Source of the DNA: Algoriphagus zhangzhouensis
Lineage (GTDB): Bacteria; Bacteroidota; Bacteroidia; Cytophagales; Cyclobacteriaceae
Direction: 5' to 3'
Assembly (NCBI RefSeq): GCF_900148515.1
Contig: NZ_FRXN01000003.1
Span: 62,001 to 126,000, forward strand
Length of the DNA stretch: 64,000 bases
Under the pieces are notes generated by a model. That model was not told where the DNA came from, ran no database searches, and saw nothing but the letters and a program-made list of their open reading frames with translations. Position 1 is the first letter of the stretch. Each line of letters starts with the position of its first letter. Shown piece after piece: positions 1 through 8,202 of the stretch. Position numbers and translations under genes: made by a program.

Positions 1-1925
1 CTACCTGCCTCATACTTCACGCTCACATTGTTATTTCTATCCTGAGAAATCATAAAAACAATCGGAACGATAGGTTGATGAAGGCTTTCGAAATGGAAAT
101 CTTTCATAACACCAGTTACAAACCCTCTTCTTCCACCATAATTGAAAGCTTTTCCAATGGCCTCCTCTGGTGATGACCAACCAATTTCTCTTACTGAAGC
201 CTCGTTTAAAATAAATGCCTCTGTCGAATCACTTGCCAATTGGTAATCAAAATCTCTCCCTGCTACGATCGGAATACCATAGGTTTCAAGGAAATTATGA
301 GCCACATGGACATCCGCAATTCGAAGGTTCAACTGAGTCATTTCTCCATTCACTTCGGTAGTCGCTCCCTGCGAATCCAACAATCTACCTGAAGGAACTC
401 TACTTGACATAGAAACTTCAATAATTCCAGGTTGATTTTCCAATCTATCTTTAAGGATCAGATAGTTTTCATTGATCGTGCTATTGCTTGGCAATACCAC
501 CATGTCTTCTTTTTCAAACCCCAGATCTTTGTTTTGCATATAGCTCAATTGCCCAATCACAACCAAAACAGCAACGATCAATACAACAGAAATTGCAAAT
601 TGACCAACTACTAGAACAGACCTGAAATTCTCATGACCTTTTCCAGCTTTGAACGCTCCTTTGAGCACTTTTGCAGGAGCAAAACCAGATAGAAAAAGTG
701 CTGGATAACTCCCTGAAATCATCCCCACAAATAGGATAATTCCTCCGATCCAAAGCAAGTATTCTGGGTGGCTAAAAAAGTTTAAGGATAGTGGTTTTTC
801 AAGGAAATCGGAGAAGATCGGAAGGAAAAGGAATACTAGAACCAAAGCGATAATCATTGACAAGAAAGTCATTACAAAGCCTTCTCCCATAAATTGGCGA
901 ACCAAAACGAGTTTGTCTGCTCCCATCGCCTTTCTCAATCCCACCTCCATGGAACGGAGGGAAGATCTGGCGGTACTTAGATTCATAAAATTGATACAAG
1001 CAATCAGCAGAATAAATAAAGCAACAGCACCGTAGATGTACACATAATCGATATTGCCATTAGCCTCAATTTCAGAATCTAGATTGGAATGCAAGTGGAT
1101 ATCCTGAATCGGCCATAAAAACAAATCTGTGGTTTTTGACATTGGAATTCCCTGCCCAGTTTCACCCATATGACGATCAATCATTCCCGCCAACTTATCT
1201 TCAAAAGCCTGAGGATCTACTCCATCAGCAAGCTTCAAATAGGTTGAAAAATTATTGGATCCAAAGTTACTCATGAAGGCATCTTGTCCTCCATAAAACT
1301 GGACAACCGGAATCAGCGAAGTCAAGAAATCCACATGAAAATGGGAGTTTTCAGGCATATCTTCCATCACTCCTCTCACTTGAAGTGTGAATTTCATTCC
1401 CGCAATCTCCATTTCCAGCTCCTTTCCAACAGCTGACTGATCTCCAAAATAGCGTTGAGCAGTACTCTCAGAGAGAATTACTCCATCAGCCTCCTTCAAA
1501 GCTTCCTTCCCTTCCCCTTCCTTTACTTTCCAGGAAAAGACATCAAAAACCTCTGGATCTGCCATAAAAAATCGCTCCTCAACAAATGAATTTTCTCCAT
1601 TTGTGATCAAAGGATCAGCCCCCATCAGTCTTGCAGAATAAACTACATCCTCAGGAAAATCAGATTGAATTAGCGGACCAAATGGTGGCGCCACATGCCC
1701 TAGATGAAGGCTTTCTTGACCATCTTGGTTAAACCAAGCTCTGGAAACTCGATAAATTCTATCTACATCTTGATGATAATTGTCATAGCTCAATTCAAAC
1801 TTCACGTACAACAAAATCACAATACTAACAGCCATGCCTATGGCCAAACCAAACAAGTTGATAAAGACATAAAGTGGATGCTTTTTGGCATTCCTAAAGA
1901 CAATCTTAAAATAGTTTTTAAACAT
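1..1925 (-). CDS. FtsX/MacB-like ABC permease (1), 3' end beyond window
   Basis: Membrane subunit of a MacB-type ABC transporter without its own ATPase domain. About 641 residues are visible from the ATG at 1925; the last part (probably the final periplasmic piece and three membrane helices) lies outside the window. The start MFKNYFKIVFRNAKKH, a first membrane helix at about residues 20-42, a periplasmic domain, then the motif NFMNLSTARSS and GLRKAMG before a block of helices are the family layout. A second copy of the fold follows, with VMKDFHFESLH. It begins 12 nt after the stop of the next permease, so the two are surely co-transcribed. Substrate unknown. Confidence 0.92.
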   Translation of the reverse strand, partial: MFKNYFKIVFRNAKKHPLYVFINLFGLAIGMAVSIVILLYVKFELSYDNYHQDVDRIYRVSRAWFNQDGQESLHLGHVAPPFGPLIQSDFPEDVVYSARLMGADPLITNGENSFVEERFFMADPEVFDVFSWKVKEGEGKEALKEADGVILSESTAQRYFGDQSAVGKELEMEIAGMKFTLQVRGVMEDMPENSHFHVDFLTSLIPVVQFYGGQDAFMSNFGSNNFSTYLKLADGVDPQAFEDKLAGMIDRHMGETGQGIPMSKTTDLFLWPIQDIHLHSNLDSEIEANGNIDYVYIYGAVALFILLIACINFMNLSTARSSLRSMEVGLRKAMGADKLVLVRQFMGEGFVMTFLSMIIALVLVFLFLPIFSDFLEKPLSLNFFSHPEYLLWIGGIILFVGMISGSYPALFLSGFAPAKVLKGAFKAGKGHENFRSVLVVGQFAISVVLIVAVLVVIGQLSYMQNKDLGFEKEDMVVLPSNSTINENYLILKDRLENQPGIIEVSMSSRVPSGRLLDSQGATTEVNGEMTQLNLRIADVHVAHNFLETYGIPIVAGRDFDYQLASDSTEAFILNEASVREIGWSSPEEAIGKAFNYGGRRGFVTGVMKDFHFESLHQPIVPIVFMISQDRNNNVSVKYEAG

Positions 1926-1937
1926 AGTTGGGTAGTT

Positions 1938-4361
1938 TTATTCGGATTTAAGGCTTTTGACAGGGTTGGATCTGGCTGCAGAAAAAGCCTGATAGCTGAC
2001 AGTTAGTAATGCAATTATCATCACAAGGACTCCTGCCAATAAGAATATCAATGGATTAAGTTCTGTCTGGTAAGCAAAGGTTTGAAGCCATTCATCCATG
2101 GCCCAATAGGAAATCGGAACAGCTATCACAAAAGCAACCAAAACCAGTTTGCTGAAATTGGTGGTTAGCATCCAGACCAACCCCGATGTAGAGGCTCCCA
2201 AGACCTTTCTTACTCCTATTTCCTTGGTCTTTTTGTAAGCTGTGTATGCAGCAAGACCAAATAATCCTATACATGCAATCAGAATTGCCAAGACGGAGAA
2301 TGAGGCTAAAATCTTACTGGAAACCTGCTCTTCTACATATTGCTTCTGAAGATTATTTTCTAAAAACGAGAATGAGAAGGGTTGATTTTGGCCAAACGAA
2401 TCCCACAATTTCTCTACATCAGCGATGGTTTGCTGAGGATAATCCCCTGAAATATTCAAAGCCAAGAAATTCTGGAACCCAACAGCAGATTCAGTACTGA
2501 AAATCGCCAGAGGTGTAATCGGAAGGTGCAAAGATTCAAAATGAAAATCCTCTGCCAAGCCAACCACGGTATACGGGATATTGACTTGCTCCCCATTCAC
2601 ATTTGCCCCGCTGTATATTTTCTTTCCGATAGGGTCTTCCAAGCCAAAGGCCTGAGCTGCGGCATGATTGAGAATCACAGAGGTACTGTCATTGAATTCC
2701 TCTCCAAACATCCTTCCTTCAGTCATTTTGATGCCCATGGCATTCAAGAAGAAGTCATCTGCAACAAAGCCTTTTCCAGTCAACACCTCTGATTTTCCTT
2801 CAGGAGTGAATTGGACTCCAAAGAAAGAATTCCCCGGCATGGCACTACTTCCTCCTGCATTGAGTACTCCTGGTATTTTCAGTACTTCTTTTCTGAAAGT
2901 CTCTGGGTTTTCCAATTGTCCAAAACGGTCCACAACGAGTACATTTTCTCGCTGAAAGCCCAGATTTTTGGTTTGGATAAAACTGATTTGTCGCTGGATG
3001 ATCAAGGTTCCAGCGATTAGCATAATGGAAATCGTAAACTGAAAAACAACCAGACCATTTCTTAAAAATTGACCTTTTCGAGTAGAAGAAAGCTTTCCTT
3101 TCATGATCTCAACGGCATGCATTTTTGAAATTTGAAAAGCCGGATAATAACCAGCTACTAGGGAAACAAAAACTCCCATTCCCAATAGCCAAGGAATTAA
3201 ATCGATAGCTTCATCCATTCCAATTGACAAGCTCTTTTGTGCCATATCATTGAAAAATGGAAGAGCCAAGCCAACCAAAATACTGGACAAAGCCAAACTG
3301 ATAACCACCAGCAAGACTGCCTCCATCAAAAACTGAATAATCAACTGTTGACGATCTGAACCCATTGCCTTTCTAACCCCCACTTCTCTTGCTCTTTCTG
3401 AGGATCTAGCGGTTGCCAGATTGATGAAATTAACCGAAGCAATCAGCAGGATGAAAATGGCAATGGAAATAAAAATATAGACATAGCGAATATCTCCATT
3501 CGCTTTCATTTCATTCTGGAGCTTGGAAGTCAAATGGATATCTCCGAGTGGTTGAAGGAAGTAATTATAGCCATTTCCGGCAGCGATGTAGTCATCATAA
3601 TTTACTCCGGTATTCTGCTCTATTTGACCAGCAGCATATTTTTTCACTAAGGAAGGGATATCATTTTGAACCTTCTCCCAAGATGCTGTTGGTATCAATT
3701 TGATATAGGTCATCGCAGAAAAACTGGCATATGTGGGGTTTTGATTGAATGGCAAACCAGCCGTAGAACCCAACATATCAAAATTGAAATGGGTATTGAC
3801 AGGTAAGTCTTGCATCACTCCCGTCACTTCCACATCCTGTCCATTGACTTTCAGTTGCTTCCCAACCACATCAATGGTTCCAAAATATTTAAGTGCTGTT
3901 TTTTCATTTAATACATAAGCACTGGTCTGATAAAGGGCCGTTTTGGCATCTCCAGCAACCATAGGAATGGGAAACATTTCGAAAAAATTAGAATCCGCCA
4001 TGGCTACCAATCGCTCCTCATAAAAATCCTCATCCACTTGAACCATGCTAGCAAAGTCCCCAAATGTAAAAAGCCTGGTGGCATCCTCCACTTCCGGGAT
4101 TTCATCCTTGAAAACCTCAGCGAATCCATCTGGAATGATCGCATAGAGATTGATATGATCAGGATAGATTCTCTCTAAACCTACTCGATATATTTCCTTT
4201 TGATCCGCCCAAAACTTATCATAACTCACTTCGTCTTTTACCTGTAAAAAAATCAGTAAACAACAGGTTAGTCCTAATGTCAATCCCAAAATGTTAATCC
4301 CGGTATAAATCTTATTTTTCACCAGGTTCCGATAGGCAATCTTCAGGTAATTTTTAAACAT
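1938..4361 (-). CDS. FtsX/MacB-like ABC permease (2)
   Basis: Full-length 807-residue permease with two MacB_PCD-FtsX halves. Predicted helices lie near 20-42, 292-314, 345-370, 388-408 in the first half and 433-455, 680-702, 725-747, 770-792 in the second, leaving two large periplasmic domains. The motif NFINLATARSSERAREVGVR marks the coupling region of half 1 and TKEIGVRKVLGAS that of half 2. The C-terminus NPVKSLKSE is shared by all complete permeases here. It has no ATPase domain and probably depends on an ATPase encoded elsewhere, the nearest being at 16206-16904. Upstream lie a hairpin (4393-4427) and the DUF2807 gene; some read-through from that gene is likely. Confidence 0.93.
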   Translation of the reverse strand: MFKNYLKIAYRNLVKNKIYTGINILGLTLGLTCCLLIFLQVKDEVSYDKFWADQKEIYRVGLERIYPDHINLYAIIPDGFAEVFKDEIPEVEDATRLFTFGDFASMVQVDEDFYEERLVAMADSNFFEMFPIPMVAGDAKTALYQTSAYVLNEKTALKYFGTIDVVGKQLKVNGQDVEVTGVMQDLPVNTHFNFDMLGSTAGLPFNQNPTYASFSAMTYIKLIPTASWEKVQNDIPSLVKKYAAGQIEQNTGVNYDDYIAAGNGYNYFLQPLGDIHLTSKLQNEMKANGDIRYVYIFISIAIFILLIASVNFINLATARSSERAREVGVRKAMGSDRQQLIIQFLMEAVLLVVISLALSSILVGLALPFFNDMAQKSLSIGMDEAIDLIPWLLGMGVFVSLVAGYYPAFQISKMHAVEIMKGKLSSTRKGQFLRNGLVVFQFTISIMLIAGTLIIQRQISFIQTKNLGFQRENVLVVDRFGQLENPETFRKEVLKIPGVLNAGGSSAMPGNSFFGVQFTPEGKSEVLTGKGFVADDFFLNAMGIKMTEGRMFGEEFNDSTSVILNHAAAQAFGLEDPIGKKIYSGANVNGEQVNIPYTVVGLAEDFHFESLHLPITPLAIFSTESAVGFQNFLALNISGDYPQQTIADVEKLWDSFGQNQPFSFSFLENNLQKQYVEEQVSSKILASFSVLAILIACIGLFGLAAYTAYKKTKEIGVRKVLGASTSGLVWMLTTNFSKLVLVAFVIAVPISYWAMDEWLQTFAYQTELNPLIFLLAGVLVMIIALLTVSYQAFSAARSNPVKSLKSE

Positions 4362-4392
4362 GAGACTAGGATTTTAGATGGATGATTTTGAC

Positions 4393-4427
4393 AAAAAAAG
4401 CCGATAAGTATGTTCTCACCGGCTTTT
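4393..4427 (-). terminator. Rho-independent terminator or attenuator after DUF2807 gene
   Basis: An 8-bp stem (aaaagccg at 4396-4403 with cggctttt at 4420-4427) is followed on the minus strand by a run of T. It lies between the DUF2807 stop and the start of permease 2, so it may lower rather than abolish transcription of the downstream permeases. Confidence 0.7.
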
Positions 4428-4449
4428 CCATTCATAAGGCTGGGTTATT

Positions 4450-5151
4450 TTATTGTTTTACAACTTTGGCAGAGCCAGAAGTCGCGACTTGCATTCTTGG
4501 GTCACCTCTGTAGTATACATTTCCAGATCCTGAAGCTCCAACTTTTAGGTTTTCCAAGGCAGTGATATAAGTTTTTCCTGATCCTGATTTTCCAACATCT
4601 ACTGATTCAGCTTCCAAATCAATGGCTTCGAAAGCTCCTGATCCAGATTGACCGACATGGACGTCTCTTGCAGTTCCTCCTTCGATCAAAATATCACCAG
4701 ATCCACTAATTCCTGCACTGACTGTTCTAGCATGTACATTTTTCAATTTGATCAATCCTGAGCCGGATACACCCAATGCCAATTTATCAGTTTCGATATT
4801 GTCTTCAACAGTGATAGAGCCTGATCCGGAAGATCCAAGACCTTCGATTTCACGCATTGTAACATAGAACTTCAGGCGAACATTTTTATAGTTCCCTTTT
4901 TCAAGCTTCAGCTTCAACTTGCCATTGTCAACCTCAGTGATGATTTTATCCAAGTCAATATTTTCTGACTCGATTCGTACTTCATCTCTATTTCCGATCT
5001 CAACATAGACATCCCAACTTCCTCCAGATTCAATTTTGGTAAAATCCCCTGGGGTACGGGTTTCAGTTCCTTGTGCATTTGCCGTCAATCCTACTAAAAA
5101 AAGTAAAACGATCAAGGCTGTGGTTTTCGCAGTATTCATAGCGTGCTTCAT
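4450..5151 (-). CDS. Exported DUF2807 (head GIN domain) protein with SGSG repeats
   Basis: Secreted or periplasmic protein of 233 residues if translation starts at the ATG at 5151 (an ATG at 5139 is also possible). A signal peptide ends at about TANAQG. The mature part matches the DUF2807 putative auto-transporter adhesin family: an acidic strand-rich N-terminus, then a ladder in which SGSG recurs about every 20 residues (six or seven rungs), as expected for a right-handed beta-helix. The longer reading frame up to 5208 would place about 19 polar residues before the signal peptide and was not chosen. It is the first gene of a unit with permeases 2 and 1 and carries the palindrome and TGGCAC promoter described at 5177-5282. 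Exact role unknown. Confidence 0.88.
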   Translation of the reverse strand: MKHAMNTAKTTALIVLLFLVGLTANAQGTETRTPGDFTKIESGGSWDVYVEIGNRDEVRIESENIDLDKIITEVDNGKLKLKLEKGNYKNVRLKFYVTMREIEGLGSSGSGSITVEDNIETDKLALGVSGSGLIKLKNVHARTVSAGISGSGDILIEGGTARDVHVGQSGSGAFEAIDLEAESVDVGKSGSGKTYITALENLKVGASGSGNVYYRGDPRMQVATSGSAKVVKQ

Positions 5152-5176
5152 AATAGTATTAGGTTTAAATTTAAAT

Positions 5177-5191
5177 TCATCAATTGTGCCA
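5177..5191 (-). promoter_or_regulatory. Candidate sigma-54 promoter of DUF2807-permease unit
   Basis: TGGCAC (5191-5186) matches the -24 element exactly. After 5 nt the -12 element reads ATGA instead of TTGC, keeping the -13 G. It would give a leader of about 14 nt before the ATG at 5151. The support comes from the fixed distance (73 nt) to the palindrome at 5261-5282, repeated at two other promoters of this locus. The weak -12 half is the main doubt. Confidence 0.5.
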
Positions 5192-5260
5192 AGGTCTAAA
5201 AAGGCCATTTTATGGCAATGGGAGCACTTTTACAATAATTCACTGTCCGTATCAATTGGA

Positions 5261-5282
5261 TTTCGACCGCCAGCGGACAAAG
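5261..5282. promoter_or_regulatory. 22-bp palindromic activator site, copy 1
   Basis: Dyad with core GACCGCCAGCGGAC (5265-5278) flanked by TTTC and AAAG. The three copies in the window share GNCCGCCAGCGRAC, and the palindrome extends into the flanks (TTTTG / CAAAA). This is the expected form of an enhancer bound by a dimeric NtrC-family regulator. The gap to the TGGCAC element downstream on the minus strand is 73 nt. Inferred ligand: the response regulator encoded at 19092-20480. Confidence 0.65.
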
Positions 5283-5426
5283 ATCATTTTAGAGAATTAT
5301 CCTATTTTTCAACTTCAATAAATCCAATCCGGTTAAAAATCGAATATGAAAGAATTAAATCTATTTCTCTATTTGACTTCCAATAATGTAGATGCACTCA
5401 AAAGCGAATAGGTTGCATATGGGCAC

Positions 5427-5451
5427 AAAAAAACCTCCCTTAACAGGGAGG
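5427..5451 (-). terminator. Rho-independent terminator after permease 3
   Basis: Perfect 7-bp stem cctccct/agggagg (5434-5440 and 5445-5451) with a 4-nt loop, followed on the minus strand by seven T. It ends the transcript of the permease at 5480-7843. Confidence 0.85.
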
Positions 5452-5479
5452 CATTTTTACTATAAATTAACCTTTAATT

Positions 5480-7843
5480 TTACTCACTTTTAATGGCTTG
5501 AACCGGATTGGAATGTGCCGCTTTCAAGGACTGCAATGTCACAGTCAAGAATGCCACTCCAAAAATGGTAATCGCAGCCAGCGGGATAAACCACCACTCG
5601 AAATTGATTCGGTACTGGTACCCTTCCAGCCAATCTTGCATGACCCAGAAGGCTATTCCAGATCCTATCAATATGGAGAAGGATACAATCAGAATAAATT
5701 CCTTGTTGATCACCTGCAAAATGGAGAAGGTGGATGCTCCCAAGACTTTTCTAATACCAATTTCCTTGGTCTTTTGTTCGGCGACATGGGCAGAAAGTCC
5801 CAATAATCCCAGACAGGAAATCAAAATGGTCAAAATACTGAAGTATTGAGCCAAGTCCCTCAGCCTCACATCCTCTTGATAAAGTCTTGCATAGTTTTCA
5901 TCCATGAAACTGTATTCGAAAGGAAACTCCGGGTTCATATTTCTTCCCGTCGCTTCCAGAAAAGCTACAGTCTCACGAATCTTATCTGTATTCACTTTGA
6001 TATACGCTTGCCAGGTATTTTCTGGATCTAAAAGGAGAATAGCTGGAGCCACATTGTTTCTAAAACTTTCGAAGTGAAAGTCTTTCACCACTCCAGTAAT
6101 GGAACGTTCATCTCCCCACATTCTAAAAAATTCCTGACCCTCTTGATCCTGTTCCATCAGTTTCAATGCTGTTTCATTTAGGATTGCTCCAGATACAGAA
6201 TCTGCTCCGTTTGCTCGGTCAAAAGCTCGACCTTTAACCAAGCTCAACCCTGTCGTCTCGAGGAAATCATAATCCACCCGAATAATCTCAAAAAGTGCAT
6301 TGTTTTCAGGATCTTTGCCTTCCCAGGAAACACCTCCTGTATTGGAGTTTCTTCCCATGAATCCGAATGAAGATCTACTGACAGATAAGATATTTTCATT
6401 TTTTTCCAATTCAGCCTTGAAAACATCAAAGCTTTCTAAAAGCTTACCTTCCAATGGCACTTGAATCAGTTGATCTTTGGAGTATCCCAAATCCTGATTC
6501 ATCGCAAAGTTAATTTGCTGATAAACCACCATGGTAGAAACAATCAGAATGGTCGCTAAAATGAATTGGAATAGCACCAAACCTTTCCGAGCCATCACCA
6601 CTCCTTTTCCTGATTTGGTAAAAGAACGGAAGACGGAAACCACTTTTGTAGCGGAGAGATAGAAAGCAGGATAGGATCCTGCAACCAATCCAGTTAGGAT
6701 AATAATCCCCAGAATCTGTACCCAGAAAAATCCTGATAAATAAGGAACTGACATATCCTTACCAGTCAGATTATTGAAAATTGGCAAAGTCACTTGAACC
6801 AAAAGGATTGCAAAAAAAGCTGCAAATAAGGTGATCAGCAGCGATTCACTCAAAAACTGAAACACCAGAGAATTCTTATTGGCGCCAGAGACTTTTCTCA
6901 CTCCAACTTCCTTGGCTCTTTTTTGGGATTTTGCTGTACTCAAATTCATGAAGTTGATGCATGCAATGATCAAAACGAATATGCCAATCATGGCAAAAAG
7001 CTTCACGTTTTTGATTCTTCCCTCAACTGGCATCCCGTCCTTCCATTGGCCATGGAGATACAATTCTCCTCTCGGGTATGCAAACAGCTCCACATTGGAA
7101 TCCTCATTTCTCTCTACGATATATTCTGATATACTTTTAGAAAAAGCCTCACCATCTACTCCTTCTCTTAGCTTGATGATCGTGCTTGGGCCATTGTTTC
7201 CCCAATCACCTAGCCAGTCATTTTCATCAAAAAACACTTGGTAAGGAAGTAAATACTCAAACTTCAGGGTAGAATTCTTAGGGAGAGTTTTCAATACACC
7301 CTGTACTATAAAATTCTTCGAATCTGTTCCTTGACGAATCTCTACATCCTCTCCTACTACGTCAGTTCTGCCAAACAGGGAAATCGCTCCCTCCTCAGTT
7401 AATACCACGTGATTGTTCTCGGTAAGCATCCGATTGATATCTCCTTCTAAAGGCTCAAACTGGTAGATATGAAGCAAATCAGGCATGGCGTAGATTCCCT
7501 CCAATTTGATGCGCTTGTCTTTTTGAATAAAAAGTTGAGTTTGAGTCCAGGTGTAGGTAGAGGCATATTCGACTTCTGACAAAGTTTCCTTCATACTTTC
7601 AGCCAAAACACCGGGAGTAGAAGTGGTAGTGAAAATATCGGCTCCATAGGTCTGATGCTCCATCACTCTATAGATCCGATCGATGTCAGCAAACTCTCTG
7701 TCCATTTTCAACTCAGAATCCACCCATAAACCAATCAGGATAGCTGCCCATAATCCCAGGGACAAGCCGAATAAATTAATGAAGAATGTAAGCTTATGTT
7801 TTTTGAAACCTCGGAGAGCAATTTTAAAGTAGTTTTTAAACAT
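5480..7843 (-). CDS. FtsX/MacB-like ABC permease (3)
   Basis: 787-residue permease with the same double MacB_PCD-FtsX plan: first helix near 18-40, coupling motif NFMNLSTAKSQKRAKEVG, a second half beginning with the helix GLVLFQFILATILIVSTMVV, and GVVKDFHFESFR in the second periplasmic domain. The C-terminal motif is HSNPVQAIKSE. The ATG at 7843 gives the family N-terminus MFKNYFKIALRG. It is separated from its neighbours by a terminator (5427-5451) and a 359-nt leader that contains activator site copy 2, so it is probably an independent transcription unit. It has no ATPase domain and is predicted to use a shared ATPase. Confidence 0.93.
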   Translation of the reverse strand: MFKNYFKIALRGFKKHKLTFFINLFGLSLGLWAAILIGLWVDSELKMDREFADIDRIYRVMEHQTYGADIFTTTSTPGVLAESMKETLSEVEYASTYTWTQTQLFIQKDKRIKLEGIYAMPDLLHIYQFEPLEGDINRMLTENNHVVLTEEGAISLFGRTDVVGEDVEIRQGTDSKNFIVQGVLKTLPKNSTLKFEYLLPYQVFFDENDWLGDWGNNGPSTIIKLREGVDGEAFSKSISEYIVERNEDSNVELFAYPRGELYLHGQWKDGMPVEGRIKNVKLFAMIGIFVLIIACINFMNLSTAKSQKRAKEVGVRKVSGANKNSLVFQFLSESLLITLFAAFFAILLVQVTLPIFNNLTGKDMSVPYLSGFFWVQILGIIILTGLVAGSYPAFYLSATKVVSVFRSFTKSGKGVVMARKGLVLFQFILATILIVSTMVVYQQINFAMNQDLGYSKDQLIQVPLEGKLLESFDVFKAELEKNENILSVSRSSFGFMGRNSNTGGVSWEGKDPENNALFEIIRVDYDFLETTGLSLVKGRAFDRANGADSVSGAILNETALKLMEQDQEGQEFFRMWGDERSITGVVKDFHFESFRNNVAPAILLLDPENTWQAYIKVNTDKIRETVAFLEATGRNMNPEFPFEYSFMDENYARLYQEDVRLRDLAQYFSILTILISCLGLLGLSAHVAEQKTKEIGIRKVLGASTFSILQVINKEFILIVSFSILIGSGIAFWVMQDWLEGYQYRINFEWWFIPLAAITIFGVAFLTVTLQSLKAAHSNPVQAIKSE

Positions 7844-8017
7844 GTTGGTGGAAGGTTAATCGTTGCGTAGAAAAATTGTGGTAGTCCAGTTGGTTTAGTT
7901 CTTATTACTTTAAAGATGTCCCTGCGATTCAAAAGGTTGCATTGAAAATTCAAACGTTTGAAAAAGAAGTGACTGGTAATTATTGCTACTTTATAATGCT
8001 TCTGTTTATAAAAAGTT

Positions 8018-8032
8018 ACACAGGTAATGCCA
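8018..8032 (-). promoter_or_regulatory. Candidate sigma-54 promoter of permease 3
   Basis: TGGCAT (8032-8027), 5 nt, then GTGT in the -12 position (the TG pair is kept, the final C is not). A transcript from here would have a leader of about 163 nt. It is weaker than the other two candidates and is listed because the gap to the palindrome (74 nt) equals theirs within 1 nt. Confidence 0.4.
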
Positions 8033-8102
8033 AGTGGTAAAAACAAGCTATACGGCCAGTTTGGAGACTTTTGTCTCAAAAGTATTGTTCGCCAAAAATC
8101 AA

Positions 8103-8124
8103 TTTTGTTCGCTGGCGGGCAAAA
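8103..8124. promoter_or_regulatory. 22-bp palindromic activator site, copy 2
   Basis: Core GTTCGCTGGCGGGC (8107-8120) with TTTTG and CAAAA flanks; read on the minus strand it is GCCCGCCAGCGAAC. It lies in the 359-nt spacer 7844-8202 upstream of permease 3. The rest of that spacer holds the TGGCAT element, the hairpin at 8135-8160 and no supportable gene; a 114-codon frame reading back into permease 3 on the minus strand is considered a shadow. Confidence 0.62.
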
Positions 8125-8134
8125 GAATTTAGTA

Positions 8135-8160
8135 TAGGAAAAGGATTTGACCTTTTCCTA
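8135..8160 (-). terminator. Hairpin 3' of permease 4, possible terminator
   Basis: A 10-bp perfect stem taggaaaagg/ccttttccta with a 6-nt loop, 43 nt after the stop of the permease at 8203. The T-rich tail is poor on the minus strand, so termination is possible but not certain. Confidence 0.45.
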
Positions 8161-8202
8161 TTCTGCAGAATATAAAATTAGTGTGCGATTTATCCTATAA
8201 AG

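Noticed and set aside
5036..5386. 116-codon plus-strand frame over the DUF2807 promoter
   Set aside because: Antisense shadow of the DUF2807 N-terminus running into the regulatory spacer.
7735..8079. 114-codon minus-strand frame overlapping the start of permease 3
   Set aside because: Most of it lies out of frame over the leader and the permease start; no family character.
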